Assembly (NCBI GenBank): GCA_050014415.1
Contig: JBEKDJ010000008.1
Coordinates: 1-34,709, forward strand
DNA from: JBEKDJ01 sp050014415
GTDB taxonomy: Bacteria > Desulfobacterota > BSN033 > UBA1163
Reading direction: 5' to 3'
DNA: 34,709 nt
Every line of letters starts with the position of its first letter. Position 1 is the stretch's first letter. The notes under the pieces were generated by a model. The model was not told the origin of the DNA. It was given only the letters and a program-made list of their open reading frames with translations, and ran no database searches. Below are positions 1 to 8,243 of the stretch, one piece after another. The position numbers and the translations under genes were made by a program.

Positions 1-2
1 AT

Positions 3-1061
3 CCAACGGCCCTCTCTGAAACCAATCTCCATGCGGTCTCGAACCCCTTGATCGATCCTGGAGAGTTTGAGAGTGGGAAGCCGTTTATTTACTCTGCCAC
101 CTTTGAGATCAAACCGGAGATCAAAGTGGAAGGATACCTGGGATTGAATATTGAGGCGACAAAGGAGGAGGCAAAAGACGAAGAGGCAGGGGAGCGTCTA
201 AAGAACCTTCAAAATCTTCACGCCCATTTGAAAACGATCTCGGATCAGAGACCCATCCAGACCGGAGATTACGTCATCATTGATTATGACGCGAGGATGG
301 ACGGCAAACCACTGGAGGAGGGGAAAGCGATCGATTTTGCTGTTGAAGTGGGGAGTGGCCGATTTATCCCGGCCCTGGAAGAGAAACTGATTGGCTTAAG
401 ACCGGAAGAGGAGAAAGAGATAGAGGTTTCTTTCCCCAAGGATTATGGATTTTCGAAGTGGGCCGGGAAGACGATTCTGTTTCGTGTTAAGATAAAGGAG
501 GTCAAGGAGAAGGTCCTCCCTCTCCTGGACGATGAATTTGCAAAAGATCTCGGAGGTTATTCCTCCCTGGAGGAACTGAAGGCCCAACTGAAAGGGGAAA
601 TCGAAAGAGAGAAAGAGTTATCCTTGGAACAGAAGTTAAAGGACCAGATGGTGGATCAATTGATACGGGCGACCCCTTTTGAGATTCCAGAGAGCTTGGA
701 GGAGGAGCAGGTCAAAGCCATGGTGTCCGATATCAAGTCAAGATTATCCACTCAAGGATTGGACATCGAGAAAATTGGCCTCAAAGAAGAGAAACTCCGG
801 GAAGATTATCGAGAGCCGGCAAAGAAACAGGTTCGGACCTTCCTGATCCTGGAGAAGATTGCGAGTCAAGAGGGGATAACGGTCAGCGATGAAGAAGTGG
901 AGAAGCGTCTGAAAGAAGTGTCTGAAAGGGCTCATCAGAAATTCGAGGTAGTGAAGGGATATTACGAAAAGAATGGCTTAGTTCCGGAGTTGAGAGTTGG
1001 GATCCTGACCAACAAGACCCTGGACTTTCTTCTCCAGAAAGCCAATATCAAACACCTGTGA
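3..1061 (+). CDS. tig: Trigger factor, 5'-truncated by the window edge
   Basis: Ribosome-associated chaperone and peptidyl-prolyl isomerase that meets nascent chains at the exit tunnel. The frame is open from base 3, so the gene starts before the window; the apparent TTG start at 48 is internal, because the residues before it (ALSETNLHAVSNPLIDP) already match the family. What remains is the end of the ribosome-binding domain, an FKBP-type PPIase domain (GDYVIIDYDARMDGKPLEEG through FRVKIKEVKEK, about residues 75-180 of the visible part) and the long helical C-terminal domain rich in Lys and Glu. The stop TGA lies 11 bp before the clpP ATG, the usual tig-clpP-clpX order. Confidence 0.95.
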   Translation, partial: PTALSETNLHAVSNPLIDPGEFESGKPFIYSATFEIKPEIKVEGYLGLNIEATKEEAKDEEAGERLKNLQNLHAHLKTISDQRPIQTGDYVIIDYDARMDGKPLEEGKAIDFAVEVGSGRFIPALEEKLIGLRPEEEKEIEVSFPKDYGFSKWAGKTILFRVKIKEVKEKVLPLLDDEFAKDLGGYSSLEELKAQLKGEIEREKELSLEQKLKDQMVDQLIRATPFEIPESLEEEQVKAMVSDIKSRLSTQGLDIEKIGLKEEKLREDYREPAKKQVRTFLILEKIASQEGITVSDEEVEKRLKEVSERAHQKFEVVKGYYEKNGLVPELRVGILTNKTLDFLLQKANIKHL

Positions 1062-1072
1062 GGAAGGAAGCC

Positions 1073-1672
1073 ATGGCATTGATACCGATTGTAATTGAGA
1101 GGGATGGGAGAGGCGAACGCGCTTACGATATCTATTCTCGCCTTTTAAAAGAGAGAATCATTTTTGTTGGGACGGTCATCGATGATGATATTGCCAACCT
1201 AGTGATCGCCCAGATGCTTTTCTTGGAATCCGAAGATCCGGACAAGGATATTCACCTCTATATTAACTCTCCTGGGGGGGTCGTCACCTCTGGACTGGGG
1301 ATCTATGATACCATGCAATATATCCGGCCCAGGGTCTCCACGTTATGCATGGGACAGGCAGCCAGCATCGCGGCTCTGCTTCTAGCGGCAGGGGAGAAGG
1401 GAAAACGATACGCCCTTCCTCATTCGCGGATCCTTATCCACCAGCCGATGGGGGGAGTTCAGGGGCAAGCCTCTGATGTGGGCATTCAGGCGAAGGAGAT
1501 CCTGCGGATTCGAGATGAGTTGAACGAGATCTTGGTCAAACACACCCATCAATCGCTGGAAAAGATCCAGACGGATACCGATCGAGATTTTTTTATGACT
1601 GGCCTTCAAGCCAAGGATTATGGCATTGTCGACGAGGTCGTCGTCCAACGTCCCGTCCGGTCTCAGGGGTAG
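1073..1672 (+). CDS. clpP: ATP-dependent Clp protease proteolytic subunit ClpP
   Basis: Serine peptidase that forms the double-heptamer chamber of ClpXP in the cytoplasm. I chose the ATG at 1073 over the upstream GTG at 1058 because a GGAAGGAAG ribosome-binding site lies directly before it and it gives the usual 199 residues starting MALIPIVIE. The catalytic triad is visible: Ser98 in GQAASIAALLLAAG, His123 in RILIHQP and Asp172 in RDFFMTG. The oxyanion loop NSPGG is at about 65-69. The gene follows tig and precedes clpX by 30 bp, so the three are probably co-transcribed. Confidence 0.97.
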   Translation: MALIPIVIERDGRGERAYDIYSRLLKERIIFVGTVIDDDIANLVIAQMLFLESEDPDKDIHLYINSPGGVVTSGLGIYDTMQYIRPRVSTLCMGQAASIAALLLAAGEKGKRYALPHSRILIHQPMGGVQGQASDVGIQAKEILRIRDELNEILVKHTHQSLEKIQTDTDRDFFMTGLQAKDYGIVDEVVVQRPVRSQG

Positions 1673-1702
1673 TGTTTGGAGGGATTCTGAAAGGAGAAGA
1701 AG

Positions 1703-2953
1703 ATGAAGACGAATGGAGGAAATTACGGCACCGTCTTACATTGTTCTTTCTGTGGAAAGAGCCAAGATGAGGTGAGGAAACTCATTGCCGGCCCCACCGT
1801 CTATATCTGTGATGAATGCATCGAACTCTGCAACGAGATCATTGCCGAGGAGACTGAAGAGCGGTTTGTTCCGGGGAAGTTGACCGTTCCCAAACCCATG
1901 GAGATCAAAGCGAAGCTGGATGAATATGTGATCGGACAAGAGCATGCCAAGAGGATTTTGTCGGTGGCCGTCCACAATCACTATAAGCGGATTGACTCGC
2001 GAGTGCTGTCAGGAGAAGTGGAGCTTCAAAAATCGAATATCATCCTCATCGGACCCACGGGGTCGGGAAAAACACTGCTCGCCCAAACGCTGGCCCGCAT
2101 CCTCGACGTCCCGTTCACGATTGCTGATGCCACTTGCCTCACGGAAGCGGGGTATGTGGGCGAGGATGTGGAGAATATCATTCTGAGCCTGCTTCAAGCT
2201 GCTGATTACGAAATCGAGCGAACTCAGAAAGGAATCGTCTACATCGACGAGATTGACAAGATCTCAAGAAAATCCGACAGCCCCTCCATCACACGAGATG
2301 TTTCGGGGGAGGGAGTCCAGCAAGCCCTGCTGAAGATCATTGAGGGCACCGTTGCCAGTGTTCCACCTAAAGGTGGCCGAAAACACCCGCAGCAGGAATT
2401 TATTCAAATTGACACCACCAATATCCTCTTCATCTGCGGCGGCGCTTTTGTTGGTTTGGAGAAGCTGATTGAGCAACGGATTGGTGGGAAGACAATGGGA
2501 TTCGGGGCGGATATCAAAGCGACAGTTGAGCGGACGACAGGAGAGATACTCAAAGAAGTCCAGCCGGAGGATCTCTTGAAGTTTGGCTTGATTCCTGAGT
2601 TCATTGGGAGGCTTCCCGTGATTGCGACCTTGGAGGAGCTTGGTATCGATGCCCTTGTCGATATTCTGAAAAAGCCAAGGAATGCGTTGGTGAAGCAATA
2701 TCAGAAGCTCTTCGATTTTGAGAACGTTAAGCTTCGATTTACTGAAGGGGCCCTGACGGCTATTGGGAAAGAGGCCATCAAGCGGAAATCGGGTGCCAGA
2801 GGCCTTCGAGCGATTATGGAGAACATCATGTTAGACGTGATGTATGAGATTCCTTCCCAATCCAATATCCGCGAATGTATTATTAGTGAAGAGGTTGTTC
2901 TCCATCACGAGAGTCCGATCCTGCTGTATGAAAAGGAAGTCGAAGTCGCATGA
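1703..2953 (+). CDS. clpX: ATP-dependent Clp protease ATP-binding subunit ClpX
   Basis: AAA+ unfoldase that selects substrates and feeds them to ClpP. The 416 residues are family length. An N-terminal C4 zinc-binding domain (CSFCGKSQDEV...YICDEC) is followed by Walker A GPTGSGKT, Walker B IVYIDEIDKI, the pore and sensor region with the SPSITRDVSGEGVQQALLK segment, the IGG(K)-type ClpP-binding loop in RIGGKTMGFG, and the C-terminal small domain ending at residue 416. A good ribosome-binding site (AAAGGAGAAG) precedes the ATG. The tRNA-Val promoter starts 2 bp after the stop. Confidence 0.97.
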   Translation: MKTNGGNYGTVLHCSFCGKSQDEVRKLIAGPTVYICDECIELCNEIIAEETEERFVPGKLTVPKPMEIKAKLDEYVIGQEHAKRILSVAVHNHYKRIDSRVLSGEVELQKSNIILIGPTGSGKTLLAQTLARILDVPFTIADATCLTEAGYVGEDVENIILSLLQAADYEIERTQKGIVYIDEIDKISRKSDSPSITRDVSGEGVQQALLKIIEGTVASVPPKGGRKHPQQEFIQIDTTNILFICGGAFVGLEKLIEQRIGGKTMGFGADIKATVERTTGEILKEVQPEDLLKFGLIPEFIGRLPVIATLEELGIDALVDILKKPRNALVKQYQKLFDFENVKLRFTEGALTAIGKEAIKRKSGARGLRAIMENIMLDVMYEIPSQSNIRECIISEEVVLHHESPILLYEKEVEVA

Positions 2954-2955
2954 AC

Positions 2956-2984
2956 TTGACATTGAAAGGGCGATTCCATAAAAT
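2956..2984 (+). promoter_or_regulatory. Sigma-70 promoter for the tRNA-Val/tRNA-Asp pair
   Basis: A perfect -35 TTGACA (2956-2961), a 17-bp spacer and a -10 TAAAAT (2979-2984) lie just after the clpX stop. Transcription would start near 2991, a few bases before the tRNA-Val 5' end at 3000. Confidence 0.8.
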
Positions 2985-2999
2985 TGGCTTTGCAAGGAA

Positions 3000-3075
3000 G
3001 GGCGGGTAGCTCAGTTGGGAGAGCGCCGGCCTTACAAGCCGGAGGTCACAGGTTCAATCCCTGTTCCGCCTACCA
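3000..3075 (+). tRNA. tRNA-Val (anticodon TAC)
   Basis: A 76-nt cloverleaf. The acceptor GGGCGGG (3000-3006) pairs with TCCGCCT (3065-3071), the anticodon stem CCGGC/GCCGG encloses the loop CTTACAA with anticodon TAC, the T arm is ACAGG-TTCAATC-CCTGT, and CCA is encoded (3073-3075). Confidence 0.95.
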
Positions 3076-3117
3076 ATAAATTTGTTTTAATTTCTTCAGA
3101 ACTCCGAAGTTGTATAA

Positions 3118-3194
<77 letters not shown>

Positions 3195-3204
3195 GTAAAA
3201 TCTA

Positions 3205-3239
3205 GGGGTTAGCCAAAAAGGTTAGCCCCTTTCTTTTTG
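3205..3239 (+). terminator. Rho-independent terminator just inside attL
   Basis: GGGGTTAGCC (3205-3214), a five-A loop, then GGTTAGCCCC (3220-3229) form a 10-bp stem with two G-U pairs, followed by a T-rich tail. It would end the tRNA-Asp transcript at the element border. The original chromosomal terminator is displaced to 15695. Confidence 0.8.
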
Positions 3240-3242
3240 GTA

Positions 3243-3270
3243 GGGTGCAGATAGGGTGCATTTGAGTGCA
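3243..3270 (+). promoter_or_regulatory. Candidate integrase arm-type sites, left end
   Basis: Three GTGCA cores, in GGGTGCA, GGGTGCA and GAGTGCA, start at 3245, 3256 and 3266, that is, 10-11 bp apart on one DNA face. The 10-mer GGGTGCAGAT at 3243 is repeated exactly at the other end of the element (15547). Confidence 0.6.
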
Positions 3271-3277
3271 AAAAAAA

Positions 3278-4444
3278 TCAGCCTTCATTTACAGCTACCT
3301 TTTGCTCCTCGATAACATCATCCAGGGCATCCACTTCTGATTTCTTGTTCCCGGGCAGCCAGTGATAATAGACATCCATGGTCAGTCTTACCGAATAATG
3401 CCCGAGTTGCTTCGATACGTCAGCTATGTTGTCACCCTTTGAGATCCGAAGAGTAGCGTATGTGTGGCGGGCATCGTGGATGCGGATCTTTCTCAGCTTC
3501 GCTTTTTTCAACATCTTCTTGAAGGTTTTCCTCCAGTTGTTCACGTCGACAAAGCCGCCGTTCCCGTTGGTAAAGAGATATTCGGGTGCATCCCCGAGAC
3601 CCAGGGCCATGCCTTTTTTCTTGCATTCAGTCTTGTAGGCTGTCAGAACTTCAGCCAGTTGCGGACTCATATCGATACGTCTTGTCTTGCCGCTTTTGGG
3701 TGTCTGAATCTTCATCCGGGACAGGCCTCTCTGAACATGGATGAATCTTCCGTTGAAATCGATATCTCCCCATTTCAGGGCAAGGGCTTCCCCTATCCTT
3801 AGGCCGGTCCTGAACAGGAGGAGGGTAAGGGGATAATCCTTCTTGAAATGCGTCAAGGCGGTGCTCAGGAAGGGTATTGTTTCTTCCCTGGTAAGGGGGT
3901 CAATTCTTTCGTTCTCGTTGCCCTCATCATCGCCATTGGCCTTCTTCACAATCTTTCCGAGCCTAAGGGCAGGGTTAGCAGGGATAACCTCATCATCCAC
4001 AGCCTTGTTCAAAACGTTAGAGATGAGGTTTCGCATGTGAGTTACGGAGCTGGCAGAATAACCGGTATTGATCTTAGATGCGATGAAGTCTTTTATCTTC
4101 CCTCGGTTGATTTCCTTTAGGTTGAGGACCCCGAATTCTGGCAAGACGTGAATCCTCAGAAGGTCATCATAGCTGGCCACGGTCGATTCCTTGCACTCAG
4201 CCGGCGCGTTTATATTGATCCATGAATCGGCGTATTCCTTAAAAGTGGGATCCCGCTTCTCTTCCTTCTTCTCCTCTTCGAAGTCGAATTCTCCGAGCTG
4301 CAGCCGGGCTTGAACCTTCGTTGCAACCTCAACGGCGGCATCCTTGGTTCCTACCCTCCTGGAGGTACGGTTTCCGTTATGAACGATGAAAACCCACCAT
4401 GGCTGCCCCTTCCCCTTCACTTTCTGTCTGACTGTAACTCCCAT
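3278..4444 (-). CDS. Tyrosine-type site-specific integrase
   Basis: Phage-type integrase of 388 residues that should catalyse att recombination. An arm-binding N-terminal domain (about 1-55, RQKVKGKGQPWWVFIVHNG) is followed by a core-binding SAM-like domain (about 66-160) and the catalytic domain with the full set Arg216 (TGLRIGEALAL), Lys250, His323-x-x-Arg326 (HDARHTYA), His349 (LGH) and Tyr359. The start ATG follows AAAGGAGGT with 8-nt spacing. It points toward attL, as is usual for tRNA-integrating elements, and overlaps no other reliable gene. Confidence 0.95.
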   Translation of the reverse strand: MGVTVRQKVKGKGQPWWVFIVHNGNRTSRRVGTKDAAVEVATKVQARLQLGEFDFEEEKKEEKRDPTFKEYADSWININAPAECKESTVASYDDLLRIHVLPEFGVLNLKEINRGKIKDFIASKINTGYSASSVTHMRNLISNVLNKAVDDEVIPANPALRLGKIVKKANGDDEGNENERIDPLTREETIPFLSTALTHFKKDYPLTLLLFRTGLRIGEALALKWGDIDFNGRFIHVQRGLSRMKIQTPKSGKTRRIDMSPQLAEVLTAYKTECKKKGMALGLGDAPEYLFTNGNGGFVDVNNWRKTFKKMLKKAKLRKIRIHDARHTYATLRISKGDNIADVSKQLGHYSVRLTMDVYYHWLPGNKKSEVDALDDVIEEQKVAVNEG

Positions 4445-4445
4445 T

Positions 4446-4649
4446 TCAAAACACCTCCTTTCTGGCCATAGGCCTGTTATTGGGTGGGCATCCTTTAGAC
4501 CTTCTCTGTCCCGCTACACCAATGCTGAGGACGGTCTTCGATTTGGATGCCTTGTAGTTTTCCTTCAAAGTCCCGTTCGGGAAATAGAGTCGCCAATAAA
4601 TCCGGTGTCCGAGGCGCGAGATTTTCTGGATCGAGGCAATTATTCTCAA
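4446..4649 (-). CDS. Short ORF resembling an integrase arm-binding domain (doubtful)
   Basis: A 67-codon frame with a TTG start directly after the TGA of the upstream gene and a stop 1 nt before the integrase ATG. Residues 13-38 (around HRIYWRLYFPNGTLKENYKA) look like the three-stranded N-terminal domain of phage integrases; the rest does not. It could be a translationally coupled stand-alone domain, a remnant of an older integrase, or chance. The weak start and lack of a clear ribosome-binding site lower confidence. Confidence 0.35.
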   Translation of the reverse strand: MRIIASIQKISRLGHRIYWRLYFPNGTLKENYKASKSKTVLSIGVAGQRRSKGCPPNNRPMARKEVF

Positions 4650-5051
4650 TCAAAATTTTTCTTTTACTCTTCCAGAGTAACAATCATATTGATATTCACA
4701 TACAATTTGTGCTCCAATGTAGCCTGTATAATAAATTGTTGAAGCGAGTCTTCCGGCTTGGGCGAATATTTCAGCAACTCCTTTTGTTTCTCTTCTTACT
4801 TCCCAAGAATTTGTCCCCACCGGAAAATGAAGATCGCATTGAACGATTCCGGGATCCCCTTTTTCAATCACTCTCGTTTCGCATCCCGTATATCCTTCTG
4901 TATTAACTCTCTGCTCTATCAATCTTGCTATTTTGGTTGCTTTATCATCAGTTACATTTTTTTGAGATTGATCATTTCCTGGACCCAAAATTATTCCCAA
5001 AAATATGGCTATTGCCACGACAACAAGAATTACAATTAAGCATCCTTTCAT
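4650..5051 (-). CDS. Hypothetical protein with one N-terminal membrane segment
   Basis: A 133-residue protein that I do not recognise. Residues 1-23 (MKGCLIVILVVVAIAIFLGI and on) form a signal anchor or uncleaved signal peptide. The remainder is a soluble, probably extracytoplasmic domain with four cysteines (CETRV, VQCDL, VCEY, DCYS), which could form disulfides. The gene ends on the minus strand just before the small ORF at 4649 and is preceded by an AT-rich stretch. Function unknown; in a mobile element a membrane-exclusion or surface role is possible but unproven. Confidence 0.65.
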   Translation of the reverse strand: MKGCLIVILVVVAIAIFLGIILGPGNDQSQKNVTDDKATKIARLIEQRVNTEGYTGCETRVIEKGDPGIVQCDLHFPVGTNSWEVRRETKGVAEIFAQAGRLASTIYYTGYIGAQIVCEYQYDCYSGRVKEKF

Positions 5052-5143
5052 CTTTTACATTCCTTTTTTAGTAAAAACTTTTTCTATATTCTTAAAACTG
5101 CATATCAAGCATCGTCCGTACAGTTCTAATTTCGACTAATTGA

Positions 5144-5530
5144 TCATCCCTGCGAAAGCAGGTCGATAGCTTTCTGAAGTTCATATCCCGCCTTTTCCAA
5201 TGCAATATTAACCCCTATCACCGATTCCCCTCTACTGCTCTCCCGTAAGTCCGCTGCGAATTGATAGTAGTACATTGCCTTACTTATTGCGGTGGCCAAT
5301 TCAATTTTTTCCTTGGATTCAGGACTGCTAAGAAACAATTTTACTTCAAACAGTGCATCCCCAAGGGCGGGTCTATAATCCCTGTAAGATATCCCTGCTT
5401 CCACTCTTGCCTGAAGTTTCTGTAGTGCCCTGACTGCCTCCTTAGCCGATTCGCCATAGCAAATACTCACCATGAAAATTATTGTCATGGTGAACGCCAA
5501 TACATTCATTATTTTGATCAATGGCTTCAT
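5144..5530 (-). CDS. Hypothetical secreted helical protein
   Basis: 128 residues from the ATG at 5530, chosen over an in-frame upstream start because GGAGGAGG sits 6 nt before it. Residues 1-26 form a signal peptide (KPLIKIMNVLAFTMTIIFMV... ending SICYG). The mature part is helical (AKEAVRALQKLQARVEAG, GYELQKAIDLLSQG). The start overlaps the regulatory context of a 33-codon ORF whose stop is 1 nt upstream, so it is likely translationally coupled. Function not recognised. Confidence 0.65.
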   Translation of the reverse strand: MKPLIKIMNVLAFTMTIIFMVSICYGESAKEAVRALQKLQARVEAGISYRDYRPALGDALFEVKLFLSSPESKEKIELATAISKAMYYYQFAADLRESSRGESVIGVNIALEKAGYELQKAIDLLSQG

Positions 5531-5531
5531 C

Positions 5532-5633
5532 TCAGTCCTCCTCCAATCCAACTTTTCTCTTCATCTCCCGGATTCGTTGGCCATGAAAGGTGAAATCAAT
5601 GTACCAGTTGTTCCCTCGCTTATAAAGAGACAT
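5532..5633 (-). CDS. 33-aa ORF matching an integrase N-terminal (arm-binding) domain only
   Basis: ATG at 5633, TGA at 5532-5534. The peptide begins MSLYKRGNNWYIDFTFHGQR, the hallmark start of many phage integrases (K-R-G-x-x-W-Y-x-D-F), then stops after 33 residues. Its ATG lies 1 nt after the stop of the upstream gene, and its stop is 1 nt before the next ATG, so it sits in a tightly coupled chain. It may be a remnant of a displaced integrase or a free-standing DNA-binding domain. Confidence 0.5.
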   Translation of the reverse strand: MSLYKRGNNWYIDFTFHGQRIREMKRKVGLEED

Positions 5634-5634
5634 C

Positions 5635-5904
5635 TCAGCTCACCTTCTCCTCAATCTCTGTCTTCTCTTTCATGTAATCCTCCAATCGGGCGGTCAATTT
5701 CGATGGGTTATCGGAGCACCATTTTAGATCGTCGATCATGTCCTGAAGGAAACAACAAATCCCGTTCGCCGCATCCTGGGGGATGTCGCAATCATCTGCC
5801 GGGAGCCTTGCGAAAAACAATTCAAGAAATCCGAGCTTGTCGATGGTAAAGGTCATAACATCACCCGAATCTAAATCATCAGTTCTCCTTCTCATTTTTT
5901 CCAT
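5635..5904 (-). CDS. Hypothetical acidic small protein
   Basis: 89 residues, not recognised. It is acidic with a cysteine pair in the middle (DCDIPQDAANGICCFLQ) and a charged helical C-terminus (ARLEDYMKEKTEIEEKV). A purine-rich GAAGGG precedes the start. It lies between the second recombinase and the integrase-domain ORF and is coupled to the latter (stop and start separated by one base). It could be an accessory element protein; no function can be read from the sequence. Confidence 0.55.
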   Translation of the reverse strand: MEKMRRRTDDLDSGDVMTFTIDKLGFLELFFARLPADDCDIPQDAANGICCFLQDMIDDLKWCSDNPSKLTARLEDYMKEKTEIEEKVS

Positions 5905-5921
5905 AGAATTTTCCCTTCAAT

Positions 5922-6818
5922 TCAGTTTATCAATTCTCGCAATTTTGAAGTATATTCCTGTTCGTCGAGATGGGCATAGATCTCGGTCGACGATACCGAG
6001 GTATGCCCCAGGGCCTCCTTTATCAGAAGTAGATCACCTCCTTTCCTTCGAAGATTTGTCGCATAAGAATGTCTGAGCATATGCGGGTGGAGATTTGGGA
6101 TTCCCACTCGTTTGCCAAGGTCTTGCACAAGCCGGAATGCGTGACGGGTCCCCAGGCAATTTGTATGGGAATTCACTAGAAGAAAATCACTCCCTTTCAG
6201 TTTGATCTTCAAGGCCTCCCTCAGCAATGCGATACACCTGTCAGACAAAATGGCCCGTCGCTCTTTATCCCCTTTTCCGATAATTCTGATAGTCCCGGCC
6301 TCGAGGTCGATATCGTCTCGCCTGATTCCACAAAGTTCGGAAATCCGGACCCCGGTATCCAAGAGGAGAAGGATCATAAGCAAGTCCCTAGTCTCTAGCC
6401 ATATTTCCCAGGGAGTATGTGGATCTCCCCATTTCGAATGCCGATGGGTACTTCCTGCAGCTTTAATAAGGGCCTCCTGTTGGCCTTGGGTTAGAAATTT
6501 AGGCAGCCGTTTGGGTCCCTTGACGCATTGAACAAGTTCCACAGGATTTCTTTCAATGGCTTCGATTCTTAAAAGCCAGCGATAGAAGGCCCTCAAACAG
6601 GATATTTTTCGATTCACACTTTTGATAGCCTTGCCTCCCTTTCTTTGAGAGATGATGAAAGAGTCGATGTCTCTGACCTTCACCGTGATGACCTCGAGAC
6701 CTCTATCCTTCAGCCATCCGAAATATTGTTTCAGGTCCCATCGATAGCCTTTAACGGTATTCTCTGAAAGCGATCGCTGGTACTGGCAAAAGTCTAAAAA
6801 CTCCTCTAAATAGTTCAT
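5922..6818 (-). CDS. Second tyrosine recombinase, XerC/XerD-like
   Basis: 298 residues, the length of XerC/D and without a phage arm-binding domain. A SAM-like N-domain (about 1-90) is followed by the catalytic domain with Arg158 (TGVRISELCGI), Lys182 (GKGDKER), His246-x-x-Arg249 (HMLRHSYA), His272 (LGH) and Tyr281. All catalytic residues are present and the spacings match XerD. Ribosome-binding site AAGGGGGG precedes the ATG. In a mobile element such enzymes resolve multimers or act on dif-like sites. This differs from the integrase at the element edge, so the element carries two recombinase systems. Confidence 0.92.
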   Translation of the reverse strand: MNYLEEFLDFCQYQRSLSENTVKGYRWDLKQYFGWLKDRGLEVITVKVRDIDSFIISQRKGGKAIKSVNRKISCLRAFYRWLLRIEAIERNPVELVQCVKGPKRLPKFLTQGQQEALIKAAGSTHRHSKWGDPHTPWEIWLETRDLLMILLLLDTGVRISELCGIRRDDIDLEAGTIRIIGKGDKERRAILSDRCIALLREALKIKLKGSDFLLVNSHTNCLGTRHAFRLVQDLGKRVGIPNLHPHMLRHSYATNLRRKGGDLLLIKEALGHTSVSSTEIYAHLDEQEYTSKLRELIN

Positions 6819-6878
6819 CTTGACCCCCCTTCTCCATTGTGGTAAAAGGGAGACAGCGGGTAAGGCTGTGTGTAACGG

Positions 6879-7262
6879 CTACTGCCTGCTAGAGGCCTCT
6901 GAACCTTCCTTGCTGGGTTGCTCAGGGGCCTTTTTTCTTGGCCAAATTTGAATAATACTCTCCAATTCCTTTCTCAAGAACTCGATCTCATTCTGGGCCT
7001 CTGGATCTGTCACGTCGAATGCCTGGCCGATGATATAACCGGCCGTGAAGAAGATCCCCGAATATTGGTTTATGAGAGCGCCGATATTCTCATCTGTCTC
7101 AAGCATCAGCTCGGGATTCAACTCTTTAAGCCGGTCTATGCAGGAATCAAGAACTCTTCTGCATTCCAAACGATCATCGTCGTCACCTTCCAAAAGCATA
7201 GATAAAAGATGTGTCAGCTCACAATCTCGATCAAAGATGAGAGATAGTTTTCCAAATTCCAT
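6879..7262 (-). CDS. Hypothetical protein
   Basis: 127 residues with a strong AAAGGAGG ribosome-binding site. It is mostly helical and acidic, with a short hydrophobic stretch (YSGIFFTAGYIIGQAF, about 68-83) that may be buried rather than transmembrane, and a basic, low-complexity tail (PRKKAPEQPSKEGSEASSRQ). I do not recognise the family. The leader upstream (AACAGGCCTTTGGC) resembles the leader of the integrase (AACAGGCCTATGGC). Confidence 0.6.
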   Translation of the reverse strand: MEFGKLSLIFDRDCELTHLLSMLLEGDDDDRLECRRVLDSCIDRLKELNPELMLETDENIGALINQYSGIFFTAGYIIGQAFDVTDPEAQNEIEFLRKELESIIQIWPRKKAPEQPSKEGSEASSRQ

Positions 7263-7436
7263 GATTCGCCTCCTTTCTCGTTACCTTACCCGCTTCTCCC
7301 AGCCAAAGGCCTGTTAAGGGTTGAGGGTTCACTTCCTTTCAATCCGGAATATGTGGCCCCCAGCAATGATCAGTTCCCTTCCTCTTCTCCTGCCTGTGCA
7401 AAGAATTGAAGTGGGGGCCCTAATCTTGATCGGGAT

Positions 7437-7628
7437 TCATTCGACTTCCCTAAGATCGATATGGCATCGATCACAGAAACAAAAATCCCCTTCCTCGATG
7501 CTGTCCTCGGTGAAAATATCCTCCTCCTTAAAGTTCCGTTTCTCTTCCTCTGCTGTTATGCATTTAGAACACACAACTGATCCTTCAATGGAATACCCGA
7601 TGATCTCTTCCTGTTTGATGTAAGCCAT
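7437..7628 (-). CDS. Small zinc-ribbon-like protein
   Basis: 63 residues from the ATG at 7628, chosen because AAAGGAGGTGA lies just before it. Two knuckle-like pairs, VCSKC and CFCDRC (CxxC...CxxC), about 30 residues apart, suggest one zinc ion. Tiny acidic zinc-ribbon proteins of this kind are common in phage and element accessory regions; the function is unknown. Confidence 0.6.
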   Translation of the reverse strand: MAYIKQEEIIGYSIEGSVVCSKCITAEEEKRNFKEEDIFTEDSIEEGDFCFCDRCHIDLREVE

Positions 7629-7669
7629 CCTAATCACCTCCTTTCTCATCCATGCGGAGTGATATTATT

Positions 7670-8185
7670 TCAGTGCTGTTGTTTCGGCAATTTTCCAAAG
7701 AAAATTCCAAAATAACGGGCATAGCAACATGTGTATCCTGGAGAACATTCATTGCTATCGAAGGTTGGTGACTCTTCATTGAAACATGCATCGATTTCCG
7801 GCCACGCCCTAAAATACTGATCGATTTGCCGTTCTGTAACTTTAACCTCAATGATATAATCAGTTATGTCGATACCACCTAAAGAATAATTGAAGTGGCT
7901 CGGCCAGAGATCGCTTAGAGTAACACTAAGACGCCCCTTAGGGTTGATAGTATACTCGCGTGTTTCTAAGGGCACAAACGACCAGTCTTTTAATGTAAAA
8001 GTAATAGCTACGGATGCCTGACCTGGATTTCCCACGTCTAAGATGTATATCGGCCAATTCCATCCATCATCAGGGAGACTAAACCACCACCAAGCGGTAT
8101 GAGTTTTAACCCTGGCTGCAGTGAGGGCTGTGCCGCTTAAAGCCAATACTACCACGAGTAACAGAACAAATATCATCCTTTTCAT
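7670..8185 (-). CDS. Hypothetical secreted protein downstream of a structured RNA
   Basis: 171 residues beginning with a signal peptide (KRMIFVLLLVVVLALSG... with cleavage likely after TALTAA). The mature part is beta-rich and aromatic (HTAWWWFSLPDDGWNWP) and has a cysteine cluster near the end (ECSPGYTCCYARY). GAGGAGGAAG precedes the ATG. The only promoter seen upstream is the one for the structured RNA at 8353, whose terminator is 36 nt before this start, so readthrough of that terminator may control it. Family not recognised. Confidence 0.6.
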   Translation of the reverse strand: MKRMIFVLLLVVVLALSGTALTAARVKTHTAWWWFSLPDDGWNWPIYILDVGNPGQASVAITFTLKDWSFVPLETREYTINPKGRLSVTLSDLWPSHFNYSLGGIDITDYIIEVKVTERQIDQYFRAWPEIDACFNEESPTFDSNECSPGYTCCYARYFGIFFGKLPKQQH

Positions 8186-8220
8186 TGCGTCTTCCTCCTC
8201 TCGTCTGGATTAGTTGAAAC

Positions 8221-8243
8221 AAAAAAGCCTCCGCAATCCTCAG
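8221..8243 (-). terminator. 3' arm of the terminator hairpin plus T6 tail
   Basis: The 3' arm (8243-8227) of the long B stem is followed on the minus strand by TTTTTT (8226-8221), the form of an intrinsic terminator ahead of the 7670-8185 gene. The 5' arm lies at 8297-8281. Confidence 0.6.

Noticed and set aside
48..1061. TTG at 48 as the start of tig
   Set aside because: The frame is open to the window edge and residues before it match trigger factor, so the gene is 5'-truncated.
1058..1672. GTG at 1058 as the start of clpP
   Set aside because: The ATG at 1073 has the ribosome-binding site and gives the normal N-terminus.
5635..5904. Antitoxin-like reading of the acidic 89-aa protein
   Set aside because: No partner toxin, DNA-binding domain or toxin-antitoxin motif can be seen.
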